Shown here piece by piece: positions 1-4,799 of a stretch of DNA of 6,950 bases (its first letter is position 1; each line of letters starts with the position of its first letter). Below the pieces are notes generated by a model. The model did not search any database, had not been told where the DNA came from, and saw only the letters and a program-made list of their open reading frames with translations. Source of the DNA: BMS3Abin12 sp964487445. Its GTDB lineage: Bacteria; Pseudomonadota; Gammaproteobacteria; 21-64-14. The stretch lies in assembly GCA_964487445.1 (NCBI GenBank), contig CAZAQG010000104.1, positions 1-6,950 of the forward strand. Reading direction: 5' to 3'. A program made the translations under genes and the position numbers.

Positions 1-100
1 GCATCGTCGGCGGGCCTCGGCCCGCCCTACAGGTGCCATAATTCGCCCACCACCGTCGGTGGGATTTCGCCCGCCACCGCCGACGATTTTGTAGGGCGCG
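1..100. repeat. REP-like paired hairpin element (unit A, copy 1)
   Basis: The unit opens with a perfect 7-bp-arm hairpin (GGCGGGC, loop CTCG, GCCCGCC, 9-26) followed by CGCCCTAC (23-30). It closes with the reverse complement GTAGGGCG (91-98), so it looks like two REP-like units in inverted orientation, as in BIME elements. Between them is a second dyad (CCCACC / GGTGGG). A related copy lies at 1388-1486. The left edge may continue outside the window. No coding function is seen; the REP assignment rests on form and copy number only. Confidence 0.7.
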
Positions 101-102
101 GC

Positions 103-154
103 GAGCCCCGCCGACGCCGTTGGATTCCATGCGGGTGCGGCGGGGTTTCATGCG
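103..154. repeat. 52-bp direct repeat (unit B, copy 1)
   Basis: These 52 bases recur at 1340-1391 in the same orientation with one difference (G versus A at the eighth base from the right-hand end of the quoted part, GGGTTTCATGCG versus GGATTTCATGCG). The unit contains two similar internal words, GATTCCATGCG-type and TTTCATGCG. It directly follows unit A. Together with the second copy it brackets the DUF1778/GNAT operon. Confidence 0.85.
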
Positions 155-403
155 CCCCCGGCTCGTGCCTGGCGTTGCTCTGGAAGCCGACGACCTCGGG
201 CCTCGTGGCCCGCAGCCCGGTCGGTGGCCTCGAGGCGGCGCTGGATCCCGACGAGGGGAGGGATCCCTTGAACCGCCGGCGCGAGGTCTCGGAGTCGCGC
301 GTAGTCGGGGCCGAGGGGTGGGCGCGGCTGAAAAAACGGTATATCCAGAGAATCGCAAGCGCCGGAGCTACCACCTCGATGGGCGGTTCTCGCTACGGCG
401 TGC
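155..403. other. Gene-free stretch upstream of the first toxin-antitoxin operon
   Basis: No open frame here has family resemblance, a good ribosome binding site and plausible codon use together. Open frames exist in several phases only because the DNA is GC-rich. The stretch contains nothing I recognise. The promoter of the downstream operon begins at its right end. Confidence 0.5.
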
Positions 404-431
404 TTGCAGATCATCGACTGTACGGTATAAT
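404..431 (+). promoter_or_regulatory. Promoter of DUF1778-GNAT operon
   Basis: A consensus -10 box TATAAT is at 426-431, with a weak -35 candidate TTGCAG at 404-409 and a 16-bp spacer. The start codon of the antitoxin is 35 bases downstream. The -10 box lies wholly inside a perfect palindrome, which suggests repressor control of this promoter. Confidence 0.65.
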
Positions 432-438
432 ACCGTAC
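420..438. promoter_or_regulatory. Operator palindrome overlapping the -10 box
   Basis: GTACGGTAT-A-ATACCGTAC is a perfect 19-bp palindrome with a single central base at 429. It covers the -10 box of the operon promoter. Ribbon-helix-helix antitoxins of the DUF1778/TacA class are known to repress their own promoters through palindromes, so this is the likely binding site of the antitoxin or the toxin-antitoxin complex. The binding itself is inferred. Confidence 0.7.
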
Positions 439-466
439 TTAAAGTCGGCAAGGCTGGAGATTCCCA

Positions 467-754
467 ATGGCGACCAAGCCCCGGAAGGATGAGCGCATCG
501 ACCTGCGCGTTCCTCGTGAACTCAAAGCCTGCGTGGCGGAGGCCGCGGCGGTGTACGGCATGTCGGTATCGGCCTTTATTGCCATGTCCGCCAGGGAGCA
601 GGCGGACCGCGTATTGCGCGAACGCAGGGGCGTCGTGCTCTCCAACGATGCGCGTGGCCGGTTCCTCGCGGCCCTGGATCGTCCGGCGCGGCCGGCTCCG
701 ACCGCGATCCGGCGTGCTGCCAAAGAGCATCGGAAGCGTACGTCCGCCGGATGA
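467..754 (+). CDS. DUF1778 (TacA-like) ribbon-helix-helix antitoxin
   Basis: This 95-residue protein fits the DUF1778 antitoxin family, which neutralises GNAT-type toxins and represses its own operon. Residues 9-16 (ERIDLRVP) form the DNA-contacting beta strand, followed by two helices (about 17-29 and 32-50, with MSVSAFI at the turn), the ribbon-helix-helix pattern. The C-terminal part (about 55-95, VLSNDARGRFLAALDRP) matches the family's toxin-wrapping tail and is basic at the end. The ATG at 467 is preceded by GGAGA at 456-460 with a 6-base gap, which fixes the start. The stop overlaps the toxin start as ATGA at 751-754, so the pair is translationally coupled. Regulation is probably through the 420-438 palindrome. 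Family membership is confident; antitoxin activity is inferred from family and context. Confidence 0.88.
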   Translation: MATKPRKDERIDLRVPRELKACVAEAAAVYGMSVSAFIAMSAREQADRVLRERRGVVLSNDARGRFLAALDRPARPAPTAIRRAAKEHRKRTSAG

Positions 755-1269
755 CGGTGGCAAACGGCGGGCCGATCCGTATCGAACTCATCACCGCCCA
801 TTCTGTACGCGGTCAGTTCGATTGCGGCGATCGCTTTCTCAATGAGTACCTGCGCCGGTTCGCCCGCCAGAACGACCGTCGGGGTACAGCCCGCACCTAT
901 GTGGCCATACCGGCAGGGGGGCGCCGGGTACTCGGTTATTACACGGTCTCGGCAGCGCAGATCGCGTTCGATGAGGTCCCCGCTGAACTGCGCCGGAGAC
1001 TTCCGCGCTACCCGGTCCCCGCGGCACGCATCGGAGAACTGGCGGTGGATATTGGCAGCCAAGACTCGGGTCTCGGCGGGGTTCTTCTTTGGGATGCGAT
1101 GAAGCGCATCCTGGCGGCCTCCGTCACGCTGGCAATCTGGGCGGTCATCGTCGACGCTATCGACGAGCGCGCCGCGAGTTTCTATCGACACTTCGGATTC
1201 GAGCTTCTCGAATCGAGCGGACGTACGCTGTTTCTGACGCTCAAGGACGTCTCGGAGTGGATGAAATAG
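751..1269 (+). CDS. GNAT-family acetyltransferase toxin (TacT/AtaT-like)
   Basis: This 172-residue GNAT protein is paired with a DUF1778 antitoxin. Characterised members acetylate the amino acid on charged tRNA using acetyl-CoA and so stop translation. Visible family marks are FDCGDRFLNEYL (23-34), RRGTARTYVAI (43-53), VLGYYTVSAAQI (60-71), YPVPAARIGELAVD (87-100), the acetyl-CoA pyrophosphate loop QDSGLG (104-109, pattern Q/R-x-x-G-x-G), and ASFYRHFGF (142-150), whose tyrosine 145 is the usual general acid. Length is normal for the family and nothing is broken. In the loop, the residues after Q are D and S, where relatives usually have G and a basic residue; the effect is unknown. The start ATG overlaps the antitoxin stop. 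The tRNA target cannot be read from sequence. Confidence 0.87.
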   Translation: MTVANGGPIRIELITAHSVRGQFDCGDRFLNEYLRRFARQNDRRGTARTYVAIPAGGRRVLGYYTVSAAQIAFDEVPAELRRRLPRYPVPAARIGELAVDIGSQDSGLGGVLLWDAMKRILAASVTLAIWAVIVDAIDERAASFYRHFGFELLESSGRTLFLTLKDVSEWMK

Positions 1270-1339
1270 GGGCTGCGTGTTGGCGGCTACGTAAAACCGC
1301 GCATAAGTGGCGAACGACACAGATAGGACCACAAGTGGA

Positions 1340-1391
1340 GAGCCCCGCCGACGCCGTTGGATTCCATGCGGGTGCGGCGGGATTTCATGCG
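1340..1391. repeat. 52-bp direct repeat (unit B, copy 2)
   Basis: This is the same orientation and nearly the same sequence as 103-154. Here it precedes unit A rather than following it, so the order across the toxin-antitoxin pair is A-B, operon, B-A, all units being direct copies. The operon therefore sits between two direct copies of B, whose starts are 1237 bases apart. Confidence 0.85.
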
Positions 1392-1486
1392 TCGCCGGCG
1401 GGCCTCGGCCCGCCCTACCGGTGACACAATCCGCCCACCGCCGGTGGCGGTTTCGCCCACCACCGCCGATTTTGGTAGGGCGCCCC
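1388..1486. repeat. REP-like paired hairpin element (unit A, copy 2)
   Basis: Contains the same GGCGGGC-CTCG-GCCCGCC hairpin (1398-1415 region) followed by CGCCCTAC (1411-1418), a central dyad (CCACCGCCGGTGG region), and the inverted GTAGGGCG (1475-1482). It aligns with 1-100 with scattered substitutions and a 3-base gap. It overlaps the last bases of unit B. Confidence 0.7.
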
Positions 1487-1791
1487 GCACACGGAACCGA
1501 CCCAGCGGGTGGGGCTCGCGTTCTTCGGAACCGGTCGATGCCACCGCCGTATGCCGGGCATTATAGAGACTGGCATCGGGATTCCCGGATTTCGGCCTGC
1601 GGCCTGCCTACGGGCCACATCGGATTGACCTCGGGTCGCTGGTGCAGCCCGGATCGAGCGTAGCGGAATCCGGGGTAGCGTTCGTCTTGGCGCCGGGCAT
1701 GCTTGCAGTCGCTCTCCCGGGACAGACAAGGAGGGCCCTGGGGCTCCGAACCCGCCTCGGGAGAGGCCAGAGATGGACAGAGGAATAAAGG
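1487..1791. other. Gene-free stretch upstream of vapBC
   Basis: No credible gene is seen. The stretch holds one REP-type hairpin (1648-1674), listed separately. I found no convincing -35/-10 pair for vapBC; AATAAA at 1783-1788 is a weak -10 candidate without a matching -35. Confidence 0.5.
1648..1674. repeat. REP-type hairpin, CCCGGAT...ATCCGGG
   Basis: Arms CCCGGAT (1648-1654) and ATCCGGG (1668-1674) enclose a GAGCGTAGCG-type core. This is the familiar proteobacterial intergenic repeat of the form CCCGGAT-GCGTAGCG-ATCCGGG. It differs in sequence from the GGCGGGC/CGCCCTAC family elsewhere in the window, so at least two REP-like families are present. Confidence 0.6.
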
Positions 1792-1819
1792 CGTGCCACA
1801 CTGCGATCAGTGTGGCACG
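1792..1819. promoter_or_regulatory. 28-bp perfect inverted repeat upstream of vapB (likely operator)
   Basis: Two perfect 12-bp arms, CGTGCCACACTG (1792-1803) and CAGTGTGGCACG (1808-1819), flank CGAT. The repeat ends 11 bases before the vapB ATG. AbrB-type VapB antitoxins repress their own operons through inverted repeats near the promoter, so this is the probable operator. The same arms could form a strong mRNA hairpin touching the weak ribosome binding site (GGATGA region, 1819-1824). Which role applies cannot be decided from sequence. Confidence 0.72.
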
Positions 1820-1830
1820 GATGAAATTTT

Positions 1831-2103
1831 ATGGCATCGACTGGCAATGAAATTCGGGTGGGGGCGCAGGGGCGAGTGGTGATCCCTGTCGCCCTGCGCA
1901 ACTCATTGAAATTAAAGCCCGGTGACCGATTGATCGCCCGCCAGGTGGGGGATAGCCTAGTGCTGGAACGCCGTGAGACCGTCGAGCGGCGGTTGTGGGA
2001 ACTGTTCGAGCGGGTCCCGGCCGATGTGAAGCTGGTGGACGAATTGCTCGCCCAACGGCGCGAAGAAGCCGAGCGCGAAGCGCCCGGGCGTGAGGGAAAA
2101 TGA
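1831..2103 (+). CDS. vapB: AbrB/SpoVT-type antitoxin VapB
   Basis: This 90-residue protein has an N-terminal swapped-hairpin AbrB/MazE fold: IRVGAQGRVVIPVALRNSL (8-26), then LKPGDRLIARQVGDSLVLERR (27-48), where the G-R-V-V-I-P and L-K-P-G-D signatures are typical. The charged C-terminal tail (about 50-90) should wrap the PIN toxin. It would neutralise VapC and repress the operon, probably at the 1792-1819 repeat. The ATG at 1831 is preceded only by a weak GGATGAA-like ribosome binding site with an AT-rich gap, and no better start exists. Its TGA overlaps the vapC ATG as ATGA (2100-2103). Confidence 0.87.
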   Translation: MASTGNEIRVGAQGRVVIPVALRNSLKLKPGDRLIARQVGDSLVLERRETVERRLWELFERVPADVKLVDELLAQRREEAEREAPGREGK

Positions 2104-2480
2104 GGCCCGTCTTGGACGCCTCGGCCCTGCTTGCCTACCTGCACCGCGAACCGGGCTGGGAGGTTGTCCGCGAGGCGGTGGGCAGCGGATGCGTCGGAAC
2201 CGTCAACTGGTGCGAGGTCGCGCAGAAGAGCGCTAAACGGGGACTCGATGTGGCCCAAGTCCGCACCCTGCTGGAAGAGGTCGGGCTTGTGATTGTGCCG
2301 TTTTCGGCGCAACAGGCGGAAGCGGCCGCGGTGCTGTGGTCGGCGACCCGCAACCATGGACTTTCCTTGGCGGACCGGGCCTGTCTCGCGCTTGGGCTGG
2401 AAAATCGGGCGCCTGTCCTCACAGCGGATCGGGCCTGGACGGAGCTGGACCTGGGGTTGGACATTCGGGTGGTACGTTGA
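2100..2480 (+). CDS. vapC: PIN-domain ribonuclease toxin VapC
   Basis: This 126-residue PIN domain covers the full usual length. All four acidic metal-binding positions are present: D6 in VLDASALLAYL, E39 in VNWCEVAQK, D92 in SLADRACLALG, and D110 in VLTADRAW. VapC toxins are Mg/Mn-dependent endoribonucleases, many of which cut tRNA or the sarcin-ricin loop; the target here is unknown. The gene is coupled to vapB by an ATGA overlap. Its stop (2478-2480) lies three bases before a fragment of the APS kinase gene on the other strand, so vapC ends right at an old junction. The protein looks intact and is probably active. Confidence 0.88.
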   Translation: MRPVLDASALLAYLHREPGWEVVREAVGSGCVGTVNWCEVAQKSAKRGLDVAQVRTLLEEVGLVIVPFSAQQAEAAAVLWSATRNHGLSLADRACLALGLENRAPVLTADRAWTELDLGLDIRVVR

Positions 2481-2482
2481 GG

Positions 2483-2607
2483 GATCTCGCTCGCGACGAA
2501 GCCGATGCGGCGCACGTTGAGGTCGCGGTGGGTGCGCGAGAAGCCGAGTTCGCTCGAGAGGTTGCGGCGCACGATGTCGCCGTCGAGGAGCGTGATCGGG
2601 CACCCGC
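2483..2607 (-). pseudogene. Fragment of APS kinase domain (cysC remnant)
   Basis: About 125 bases match 5133-5257 of the intact kinase gene with no gaps and three differences by my count (near 98% identity). On the minus strand it encodes PITLLDGDIVRRNLSSELGF and on to FVASEI, equal to residues about 421-462 of the intact protein. It has no Walker A, no start and no C-terminal part, so it cannot act as a kinase. It is one of two pieces of a duplicate copy; the other is at 2795-3110, in the same strand and order. Confidence 0.9.
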
Positions 2608-2631
2608 AGCATCGGGTCATCCGACGTTGTC

Positions 2632-2649
2632 GGCGGGGCTCGCCCCGCC
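2632..2649. repeat. REP-like hairpin
   Basis: GGCGGGGC-TC-GCCCCGCC is a perfect 8-bp-arm hairpin between the two kinase-gene fragments. It belongs to the same GC-rich style as the elements at 9-26 and 6809-6826 but lacks the trailing CGCCCTAC. Confidence 0.6.
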
Positions 2650-2667
2650 CAGACCATTGCCGCCGCG

Positions 2668-2698
2668 GAACCCGGTAGGGCTTGCCCGGCCGGGGTTC
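2668..2698. repeat. Imperfect hairpin between kinase-gene fragments
   Basis: GAACCCGG (2668-2675) and CCGGGGTTC (2690-2698) pair with a one-base bulge. The loop contains GTAGGG, the core word of the REP-like family. It is probably a degenerate member. Confidence 0.4.
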
Positions 2699-2737
2699 GC
2701 CGAAACCCGCAACGGTGTTGAAATCCCAAGCAACGCC

Positions 2738-2759
2738 GGCGGGTCGAGACCCGCCCTAC
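2738..2759. repeat. REP-like hairpin with CGCCCTAC tail
   Basis: GGCGGGTC-GA-GACCCGCC (2738-2755) is a perfect hairpin followed by the conserved tail CGCCCTAC (2752-2759). The orientation is the same as the copies at 9-30, 1411-1418 and 6809-6830. It lies in the gap where the middle of the duplicate kinase gene is missing. Confidence 0.65.
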
Positions 2760-2794
2760 AGGAGCTGCGGTCCATCCCTCGCCAATGGTCGGTG

Positions 2795-3110
2795 GGCGTG
2801 GGTGAAGCCTTCGGGGTCCTGGAGGGCGAAGCGGCCGCCGGCGGCCAGGTCCCCGGCAGCGGCCTCCGGCACATCGAGCGTCACGGGGACCGGCCAGAGC
2901 AGGCACGATTCCAGGCGCATCGCATCCGGCACGGAGTCGTAGTCGGCACGTCCGAGGAAGCCGCGTAGCGGGGAGAAGCCACCGTTGAGCAGCAGGTCGA
3001 GGTCGAAGAGCCGGCGCGGCGAGAGGACCACCGCACGCATGTCGCGTACCTCCGCCTTCAGGCGCTCGGCCGCCTCCGGATCTGCGAGTAGACGGGGCAG
3101 GGTCCAGCCG
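2795..3110 (-). pseudogene. Fragment of ATP sulfurylase-like N-terminal domain (sat remnant)
   Basis: The stretch aligns without gaps to 6180-6495 of the intact gene (about 91% by my count, 28 differences in 310 bases). It encodes the equivalent of residues about 9-112, for example LLNGGFSPLRGFLGRADYDS and LLWPVPVTLDVPE. The first seven or eight residues and the start codon are missing, and at the other end homology stops at GFTHA. It is the front part of the same duplicate whose kinase fragment lies at 2483-2607; roughly 300 codons between them are gone and replaced by hairpin repeats. It abuts the stop of the DUF4143 gene (3115). Not functional on its own. Confidence 0.9.
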
Positions 3111-3114
3111 GCGC

Positions 3115-4345
3115 TTACCCCATCAGACGCCACAACGCACTCAGCGGCAATGCCACATGACGTTCCCCGAAGGATACCGCCTGCTCTCCCGAATACAGTA
3201 CGATTCCCCGGACGAACCGACCGCCGGAATCCTCCGACATCGCGGCGAGCCCGGAGAAGTCTTTTTGCACCACGGTCGAAGAAGCCTTGACCTCCAGGCC
3301 CACCAATTGACCGGCTGCATTCTCGAGGACGATATCCACTTCCCTGCCCGTGGTCGTCCGGTAATGATACAAGTCCACCCGACCATCCGACCATCCGATT
3401 TGTTTGCGCAGCTCGCTGACGACAAAGGTCTCGAGTAGATGCCCGAAAAACACGGGATCCCGGGCCAAGCTTTCGCGAGTCGCTCCCGCGAGGTGGGCCG
3501 CCAACCCGGAATCGATAAGATGAGTCTTCGGCGACTTGATCAACCGCTTGCCGAGGTTTGATGACCACGCGGGCAGCGGCTGAAACAGGAAGGTGGCCTG
3601 CAAGAGGCTCAGATAGCGTCTGATCGTACTGTTTGGAATCGCCGAACTGCGCGACAATTCCGACATGTTCAATAAACCGCCGACGCGGGCGGCCAACAGG
3701 GACAACAGGCGCGGCAGGTCGGTCAGACCGTCAATGCTCGCCAGATCACGGACGTCGTGTTGTAACAGCGCTGTGATATACGCGGCAAACCAAGCGTCGC
3801 GGCGTTTGCCTGCGGGGCGCTGTATAACCTCCGGATACGCACCGGCGAGAACTGAATCTTTCAGATCGAATACGTCACCCCCCTGTAGCAGGCAGCCTTT
3901 CGGAAAAAACACCTTCCAGAAACCGCTCTCGTTGCGTGCGCAGTTCCCCCAGGGACAACGGCCACAGGGTGATCAATTCCATGCGGCCGGCCAGCGATTC
4001 GGAGATCCGCGGAAGCAACAGCACATTGGCCGACCCGGTCAGCAGATACCGGCCGGGACGGCGATCCCGATCCACCGACATCTTGATCGCCGGAAACAGC
4101 CCGGGGGCTTTCTGCACCTCATCGATGACCGCACGATCTCCAAGTCCGGCAAGGAAGCCTTGCGCGTCGGTATCCGCCGCCGCCAATTGCGTTGCATCGT
4201 CCAATGTGACGTAGGGAGAGGAAAATGCCCTTGCAAGCTCCCGTGCCAGCGTACTCTTCCCCGTTTGGCGGGCACCGTTTAACAGCACCACCGGCGTATC
4301 CGCCAGCGCGGAATGCAGTTCCTGCTCGATATTTCTTCTGAACAT
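3115..4345 (-). pseudogene. AAA+ ATPase with DUF4143 domain, frameshifted
   Basis: The first frame (4345 down to 3875, 156 residues) has Walker A GARQTGKST (24-32), Walker B RAVIDEVQKAP (71-81) and sensor YLLTGSAN (100-107). The second frame (to 3115) carries the DUF4143 part: ITALLQHDVRDLASI, a winged-helix-like SSAIPNSTIRRYLSLLQ, LETFVVSELRKQ, and a nuclease-like core GREVDIVLENAAGQLVGLEVKAS with the D...ExK pattern. Removing one base from the six-C run at 3878-3883 (+ strand) joins them as ...LPATGGDVFDLKDSV... into a 409-residue protein of normal family length. A six-A run at 3904-3909 is an alternative site. Start ATG at 4345 is chosen because MFRRNIEQEL begins the conserved region. Function of the family is unclear; members are often in accessory regions. 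The break may be a real mutation, phase variation or a sequencing error. Confidence 0.85.
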
Positions 4346-4366
4346 GGCGTACAATCCGCCAGATGA

Positions 4367-4383
4367 TGGTGAATTATTCACCA
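4367..4383. promoter_or_regulatory. 17-bp perfect palindrome, probable operator of the DUF4143 gene
   Basis: TGGTGAAT-T-ATTCACCA is perfect, centred at 4375, and ends 22 bases upstream of the ATG at 4345. It covers the expected transcription start of the promoter at 4387-4415, so a bound protein would block transcription. No regulator gene is adjacent, so the binding protein is unknown. Confidence 0.6.
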
Positions 4384-4386
4384 CAT

Positions 4387-4415
4387 ATTTTAGGAATTTC
4401 TGGCTCGTGATGCAA
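4387..4415 (-). promoter_or_regulatory. Promoter of the DUF4143 ATPase gene
   Basis: On the minus strand TTGCAT (4415-4410) and TAAAAT (4392-4387) are separated by exactly 17 bases, a good sigma-70 match. Transcription would start near 4380, inside the 17-bp palindrome, and reach the ATG at 4345 after a leader of about 35 bases. Confidence 0.6.
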
Positions 4416-4426
4416 TGCCGGGACAG

Positions 4427-4443
4427 GGCCGTCCCGCCCGGCG
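4427..4443. repeat. 17-bp direct repeat, copy 1
   Basis: GGCCGTCCCGCCCGGCG matches 4753-4769 at 16 of 17 positions in the same orientation. It lies at the edge where the ISL3 resemblance ends and overlaps the right arm of a short hairpin (CGGGAC / GTCCCG, 4419-4436). Confidence 0.4.
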
Positions 4444-4544
4444 ACCTCCAGCTTCGGGGTATCGGCGCCTCCGACCCAACGCACCTTGCCATACGCAAAC
4501 GACTTGAACTTCTGCACGTGGTTGAGGATAGTCTTCATCTGCAT

Positions 4545-4799
4545 CCCGGCCCGCTTCCCCTGAGTGATGTTTGCTTGGCGCCTACATCTTCTCAGAGAAG
4601 AAGCCGGGATGCTCCTCCTGAACCCGTTTCCAACCCTCTCAAATTACCGGCTTCTCACCCCCATCCATGCCCGTTCTACCCACAAATTGTGCCGAGGAGC
4701 CGGATGTTCGTTCATACCGTGTCACTCTCTTAGACTCCCCAAACGATTCTCAGGCCGTCCCGTCCGGCGCCATATCCGGAGTTGAGGCCCGTTGAGCCT
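4545..4799. other. Gene-free stretch between IS remnant and APS kinase gene
   Basis: No coding region is supported. The part next to the transposase start (about 4545-4620) may be the leader of the IS element; it contains a small hairpin CTTCTC-A-GAGAAG (near 4588-4600). Base composition here is lower in GC than in the kinase gene. No clear terminator for the kinase gene is seen after its stop. Confidence 0.45.
4753..4769. repeat. 17-bp direct repeat, copy 2
   Basis: GGCCGTCCCGTCCGGCG is the partner of 4427-4443. The pair brackets the ISL3 remnant. It may be a trace of insertion and deletion, or chance in GC-rich DNA. Confidence 0.4.

Larger units (their letters stand above)
4374..4544 (-). 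pseudogene. N-terminal remnant of ISL3-family transposase
   Basis: The frame starts at 4544 with MQMKTILNHVQKFKSF and continues AYGKVRWVGGADTPKLEV, which resembles the conserved opening of ISL3-family transposases (MKTILNRVQKFKSFVYGKVRWVE-type, from memory of the family). After about residue 34 the resemblance ends and the frame runs into unrelated sequence and a TAA at 4374. The zinc-finger and catalytic parts are absent. True IS sequence therefore covers roughly 4440-4544, perhaps with some of the 5' flank. The ATG-proximal sequence contains the promoter of the DUF4143 gene downstream of the junction. No terminal inverted repeats are identified. Confidence 0.62.

Noticed and set aside
9..26. 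GC-rich hairpins as intrinsic terminators
   Set aside because: None of the GGCGGGC-type hairpins is followed by a T tract on either strand, and they recur as a repeat family, so terminator calls are not supported.
175..492. Open frame of 105 codons on the plus strand running into the antitoxin gene
   Set aside because: It starts with TTG without a ribosome binding site, crosses the promoter and palindrome of the toxin-antitoxin operon, and overlaps the antitoxin in another phase. I recognise no family.
1..1486. CRISPR array
   Set aside because: The repeats are few, of unequal spacing and length, and there are no regular spacers or cas genes.
1608..2906. Long minus-strand frame across vapBC and the kinase fragment
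   Set aside because: It is antisense to two well-supported genes and runs through hairpin repeats; its composition is typical of a GC-rich shadow frame.
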